Shown piece after piece: positions 60,201-64,000 of a stretch of 64,000 nucleotides of DNA (position 1 is its first letter; every line of letters starts with the position of its first letter). The notes beneath the pieces were generated by a model that had not been told where the DNA came from, did no database searches, and saw only the letters and a program-made list of their open reading frames with translations. The stretch is from positions 5,258,039 to 5,322,038 of the forward strand of contig OZ025249.1 of NCBI GenBank assembly GCA_964019135.1. The letters run 5' to 3'. The position numbers and the translations under genes are program-made. This DNA is from Arenicola marina (Eukaryota; Annelida; Polychaeta; Arenicolidae).

Positions 60201-62043
60201 TAACCTTTCGATATATATATTACGTTTATGACAATACATAAAACCATGAAAGCCGATTACGAGACACGTTAGAAGATTAGAAGAACACAAAGCACAGCCG
60301 AATTGCGTGGCAATGACCTTTGTCTCTAAGGTGGTCCTGAGTGGGCAGGATGTCTACGTCGGTGAAGGGGTCCCCAGTCAGGATGCGGTATTTGATCTGG
60401 GCAGCATGCGGCGTTGGGCGTTCCACCTGCATTAGTTGTGGGAACTTCCAGTCCTTCAAATCTTTGATCAACTGCTCAACAGTGGCCTTCGTATTCACAT
60501 AACCCTCAATGAAGACGACCAGGTCCAAATCAGACTTGTCTCTAATCTGGGTGCCCTTTCCGAAACTACCGCCCTTGAGAAAGAAGGTTAATGAGAAAGA
60601 GACACCTTATATCAATGATATTATAGGGCGCCAACCCATATATATTACAATGAGAATTACCCATTTATCCATTATTGTATATAACAGTTAACATTTATAC
60701 ATCATTGTATATAACAGTTAACATTTATCCATCATTGTATATAACAATCTCCCATTTATCATAACAATATCATTGTATATAACAGTTAACCATCATTGTA
60801 TATTAATTATTTATAGGGGTCTGGAAGGGGTGAATGGCGACACGCGACACAGGCATATTGAAAAATCGACATTTGACATTGACTCCCAAATTCCGAAACG
60901 GAGGATCTAAAAATCGACATCGACACAGATAGCAGCATTTGAAAAAAAAAAAACGACACTAATCTTAGCAAAAATATCGACGTTCCACATCGAGAATTTT
61001 GGAAAATCGACACTGGATACTGGACCTGTCTTCACGACCCCTACTGAACCCGCCCTTCCAGACCCCTACTCTAGCCCCCCCCCCCCCACCCTTCCAGACC
61101 CCTACGTATCATTGTTCAAACACGGGTCTGCGAATTAGTCCGATTGTTCCATGCTATACATGGATATTTCTGTCTCATGGTCAAATGGCCAATTAACGAT
61201 CCTATGAATAACAGGCTGGAGGTAACGTTTCTAATGTGTATACTGCATTATATATGGCACCAACAATGGCAGAACTTAATATCTTTTGGAATAACCATGG
61301 AATTGATGGTCCGTTAATTCCACTCACTTCCTAATTGAATGTCCAGTATCAGTATTTGACTGTATATCCTATACATCAATGACCAATATCCGACTGACCC
61401 GTGACTAACCTTCACAACCTTGGACACTCGAAATGAGGTTTTGTGCTGGAGGAATGTGACTAAGCCAGCCACCAGTTCGCCAGCCTTCTTGTTGGCATCA
61501 TCTGTCGGCTGAAGGTTCTTGGTGACATAATCAGTGAAATCCAAAGATCCATTTTGAAGGAACACTGGAAATGTTAATAGTACTCTAGAGCACAATGATA
61601 TACAATACATAGGCCAACGATCACTGATAGATTAGATAGCTATGACATGCATAAATGTTCAAACAAATCATTAATGGAATTAATTTCATTGACATTCATC
61701 TTATATTGCAAAAAATATATGCCATCAGCGCGCATCAAGTCTTCATTACTGGCAAGGGCAGTGCGCTTGATCAGGAGTTGTTTTCAGAAATGTTAATATC
61801 GTATTAATGATATACAGTTGATATTTTGACTGACGGCAGTCCGTCCGTTTGTACTGTCAGTGTCTGATCGTTAAGTGACAGTACTTTGGAATTCTCAACT
61901 GTTTAAAATCTAGTACTAAATTAAACAGTTTAAACTGGCTGCGTACAAATAATTTAAATACGAAATGAATTTCAAATTTTTGCCATAGACCGGCCGACAT
62001 TATTTGGCAGTGAAAACTCACGTTGAGAGTCGGAAGTCGCCAT
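57193..62043 (-). CDS. OAS: 2'-5'-oligoadenylate synthetase, copy C (six exons)
   Basis: Exons: 62043-62022, 61564-61410, 60573-60318, 60114-59951, 58129-57897, 57325-57193, giving 320 residues starting MATSDSQ. Catalytic motifs GGSFGKGT, SDLDLVVF and VDILPT, the KNLIRLVKHW helix, YPLELIVIHLWEKAG and FVLDPANPFND are intact. It is the most distinct copy: exon 5 begins RRPGRGIIPP instead of GRSEKGILP and ends RLKAEKNNR, and exon 2 has TDDANKKAGELVAG. Intron 4 lacks the LINE found in A and B and instead has a TTAA-flanked element. TATA box and a STAT-like site lie upstream. Same predicted enzymatic role. The distinct exon 5 could alter product or activator specificity, which is inference only. 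Confidence 0.92.
58163..59653. mobile_element. piggyBac-like non-autonomous element in OAS-C intron 4
   Basis: Seventeen-base perfect terminal inverted repeats (GGTAAGCCACCCATAAT) directly inside TTAA duplications (58159-58162 and 59654-59657). OAS-A and OAS-B carry single TTAA empty sites at the homologous intron position (21918-21921, 34087-34090). The interior has no transposase frame but contains an inverted copy of the GC minisatellite module and a doubled GCCGATGTTT...ACCGAGGTCT segment (59428-59478, 59586-59635). TTAA duplication and TIRs fit the piggyBac superfamily. Confidence 0.8.
58582..58977. repeat. 20-bp GC-rich minisatellite, inverted, inside the TTAA element
   Basis: Units GGCTGTGGCGGGCCCGGGGT are the reverse complement of the arrays at 18012 and 48615, with the same border (GGCTTTTGATTTCCAGTGTG). 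It ends at the right with extra GGCGGT triplets. Confidence 0.9.
60816..61102. mobile_element. TIR MITE in OAS-C intron 2
   Basis: Best-preserved copy: TA|GGGGTCTGGAAGGGG at left, CCCTTCCAGACCCC|TA at right, 287 bp, CGACA-rich interior, and a second right-end-like sequence just inside (about 61045-61070). Same intron position as in OAS-A and OAS-B. Confidence 0.85.
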
Positions 62044-62118
62044 GTTTGGTGGAGTCTCGCCTGTGGTGTGAGGTGAACGAGATCTTCCGCTCAGTGCCGC
62101 ACTCTGGGTGGTAAGCTG

Positions 62119-62128
62119 CCTTATATAG
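62119..62128 (-). promoter_or_regulatory. TATA box of OAS-C
   Basis: The - strand reads CTATATAAGG, about 76 nt upstream of the ATG. TTCCGAGAA at 62159-62167 matches the STAT/GAS consensus TTCNNNGAA. The same position reads TTCCGAAAA in A and TTCCGGGAG in B. Confidence 0.6.
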
Positions 62129-62254
62129 GAAGATCAGGCGAATAGATAGGCGGAGTCTTTCCGAGAAAAATCCTTTGGTTACCAACCTAAATCAATATAC
62201 CTTATCTACCTATACATCTCCTCCTGCCCACGCACCGTGTTACTAAGTAGGCCT

Positions 62255-62525
62255 GGTTGGCATCCGTCCGTCTGCGAAAGACAATGGATTTGCAGCTTTG
62301 TTTGGTGTAAGTTATACGATTCGTAACGAGGCATTTACGCTGATGACTGAGTAAGCCTATCGGTGATCGACAGAACTTTCCGCAGTCATCGCAACGGTGA
62401 CCTGTCGATAGATCTTGGTTTGTGCTCGCTGGTGGACGCCTAGATTGGCGTTTCAAGCCCAGTTTCACAAACCATAGCGAGTCGTGGTGGGCCATTCCGT
62501 CACGTGCCCATCCCCTCTCAAAAAG
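62255..62525 (-). mobile_element. LINE 3'-end fragment upstream of OAS-C
   Basis: 271 bp flanked by 11-bp direct repeats TAAGTAGGCCT (62244-62254, 62526-62536). The - frame encodes a C2H2/C2HC-type finger (CDDCGKFC ... GLLSHQRKC) like the C-terminus of many marine-invertebrate LINE ORF2 proteins. The finger is followed by a short tail ending near CAGACGGACGGATGCC. Severely 5'-truncated. Confidence 0.65.
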
Positions 62526-62536
62526 TAAGTAGGCCT

Positions 62537-63000
62537 ATTTCCTCCTTATCGTGACACGTGTGACGTGTCACGTAGGCATGCATGCATGCCGCTCACGTAT
62601 TTACGACTTTATTAATCTACTAAGACTGGGATAGAGGAGGGATAACTGGCCCAGCAGGCATTGCTAGGTGAAATTTAGTCGCCTTGTGGTCGCAACTTGA
62701 TCGCGACGTCGGGCGACGCAATCGCGACATAAAAACGACGTCACTTTCACAACGCAATTTCGACCATCACAGCCCGACGTCGATACGACGCATATTTACG
62801 CGAAGTTAGTAAAAACACTGGTGGTGCGGGGGGGGGGGGGGGGGTTACGCGGGTGCCCCTTGATGCCTGAGGAAGCGGACATTTGTGATGAAGAAGATAC
62901 CCCTATAGAGCGGATATTTGAAAACTTTGGACCGGGGGGGGGGGGGGCAAACCCAGCAATGTATTACGTCCCGCGCCCCGCGGCCTGAACACTGCAAAAT
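62537..63000. other. Intergenic, no gene recognised
   Basis: GCATGCATGCATGC tract shared with the other OAS upstream regions, a CpG-rich patch with repeated GTCGCGAC/CGACGTCG words (about 62680-62810), and two poly-G runs. No coding potential recognised. Confidence 0.5.
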
Positions 63001-63075
63001 TGACGTCATTTAATGTGCGTTGTCTCCATGGCAACGAATTCGCCAACTGCCACCACGACAGTTGGCGCGACCAAT
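63001..63075. promoter_or_regulatory. Candidate promoter: CRE, RFX X-box, CCAAT
   Basis: TGACGTCA at 63001-63008 (CRE), GTCTCCATGGCAAC at 63022-63035 (perfect match to the RFX X-box consensus GYYNCCATRGNAAC), and CCAAT at 63071-63075 (NF-Y). In animals the X-box marks promoters of cilia genes and, combined with CRE and CCAAT, MHC-type promoters. A start codon follows at 63139. Confidence 0.5.
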
Positions 63076-63138
63076 GTTGATCTTTGATAGTAGGCAAGAG
63101 ACACTTCTGAAGTTCTAGTTTCCTGCGGACGATACTCC

Positions 63139-63212
63139 ATGAATTTGTTACTCAATATGGATACAGAGCACCTTGCGAGAATTCCGGAGCACATGGGAAT
63201 CATAGACATAGG
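63139..63212 (+). CDS. Possible first exon of an unrecognised gene
   Basis: An ATG about 65 nt after the CCAAT box opens a short frame (starts MNLLLNMDTEHLARIPEHM, about 25 residues) that could be spliced at GG|GTAGAG before the in-frame TAG. The support is position after a promoter-like cluster and balanced composition only. No family was recognised, and it may be spurious. Confidence 0.3.
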
Positions 63213-63218
63213 GTAGAG

Positions 63219-63674
63219 TGGGGCAAAACGCCTACCTTAAGCAATATGCGCCATATTTATTTTCAATACGATACTAGAAAATCTAGATAACGTCCTTCAT
63301 CACGCACGGTTCTACTTTAATGATACACGGATTTCTTTGTAAATATTAACCGTAATGCGTGGAAAACGAAAAGATAAAATTCCATTTGGGGGTGTTTTGC
63401 CCCCGGTGTGGGGCAAAACGCCGTTTTTAAAGTCATGATATAGGTGAATAATATATGTATGAGCAGCTTTAATAATTTCCATTATGTTCTATTATGATGA
63501 ACATTAATAAAGTAGACGATTTTTTTCGATCTAGATCTATGTGTTAAACAAGAAATATATTTTTCATGAGAGAATTGATAATGAAGCAAAACGCCTACCA
63601 ATGGAGTAAATCAATCGCCTACCCAATAATCTGGTAGGCGTTTTGCCCCAAAATGAAGTGGGCGTTTTACCCCA
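63219..63674. mobile_element. Inverted-repeat (MITE-like) element
   Basis: TGGGGCAAAACGCCTACC at 63219-63236 is mirrored by GGTAGGCGTTTTGCCCCA at 63633-63650, followed by a second, diverged copy (GGGCGTTTTACCCCA) to 63674. A further inverted pair sits centrally (TGTTTTGCCCCC...GGGGCAAAACGCC, about 63393-63423). AT-rich and non-coding between. Target duplication is not clear. Confidence 0.55.
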
Positions 63675-63708
63675 TCAGACAACAGTAATGTTAGTTTAGC
63701 CTAGTCTC

Positions 63709-64000
63709 TCACACAGCCGCCGAGAGTATGACGACAATATATTCGTCCTTGACCTGCGGATACTCCTTTGACACTGTTTCCTTATCTGTCAGATATTCCG
63801 ACTTTGCTGCAATGTCTAACGCCAAACGCAGAGTCAGTCTCGTTTGGAAAGCGGCATCCATTTCACAATCCTTCTGTACAATAGAGTTCACTGCTCTAAA
63901 ATACTGTAACAAGGATGACACTATTTTTTCTTCCACATTTTTGTCGTGTGCGGGAGGCTGTGCCGATGCAGTTGTTTCTTCTACGTGGCACCGACACATT
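63709..64000 (-). CDS. Unrecognised reading frame at right edge (terminal exon?)
   Basis: A - frame of about 96 codons runs from the window edge to a TGA at 63709. Composition is balanced and helix-like (for example KIVSSLLQYFRAVNSIVQ, TRLTLRLALDIAAKSEYL), unlike the repeat-derived frames elsewhere. It may be the last exon of a gene whose body lies beyond the window. No family was recognised, and the true start is unknown. Confidence 0.4.
   Translation of the reverse strand, partial: MCRCHVEETTASAQPPAHDKNVEEKIVSSLLQYFRAVNSIVQKDCEMDAAFQTRLTLRLALDIAAKSEYLTDKETVSKEYPQVKDEYIVVILSAAV

Overview
This is eukaryotic (metazoan) genomic DNA: spliced genes with GT/AG introns, long gene-poor stretches, many minisatellites, LINE remnants, TIR elements and a 200-N assembly gap. 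The host is most likely a marine invertebrate (a mollusc, or possibly a lancelet). This is a low-confidence inference from an invertebrate OAS-type gene, a quiver-type Ly6 gene and the style of the LINE remnants. No species-diagnostic gene is present.

The left third (1-15,500) holds one recognisable gene, the last two exons of a Ly6/uPAR (quiver/sleepless-like) GPI-anchored three-finger protein at 1956-3292 on the + strand. The rest of it is intergenic DNA with several unrelated minisatellites (20-bp at 4.1 kb, 11-bp at 8.4 kb, 15-bp CCCGGG-rich at 9.3-10.5 kb, G-rich at 13.6-14.4 kb).

The main content (15.5-62.5 kb) is a tandem triplication of a 2'-5'-oligoadenylate synthetase (OAS) gene. 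All three copies are on the - strand and each can be read as an intact six-exon gene: OAS-A 20789-27136 (327 aa), OAS-B 33141-38743 (321 aa), OAS-C 57193-62043 (320 aa). Each unit carries, from 3' to 5' of the gene, a 28-bp satellite block, a spacer with a locus-specific minisatellite, a 21-23-bp array, a poly(A) signal, a 50-bp minisatellite starting at the stop codon, six exons, and a TATA-type promoter. Mobile-element insertions differ between copies and leave matching empty sites. A small TIR element sits in intron 2 of all three copies. A LINE sits in intron 4 of A and B only. A TTAA-flanked, piggyBac-like element sits in intron 4 of C only. Independent LINE tails sit upstream of B and of C. 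The order inferred from this is that C split first and A and B duplicated later.

Between OAS-B and OAS-C lies a 2.26-kb foldback-type element (40099-42355) whose long inverted arms are built from 32-bp palindrome-bearing subrepeats. A second, partial copy follows the assembly gap. The 28-bp satellite expands there to about 11 kb in total with higher-order repeats. The very long reading frames across these satellites arise from repeat length and are not genes.

The right edge has a candidate promoter with CRE, RFX X-box and CCAAT motifs (63001-63075), a possible short first exon after it, an inverted-repeat element, and an unrecognised - strand reading frame running off the window.
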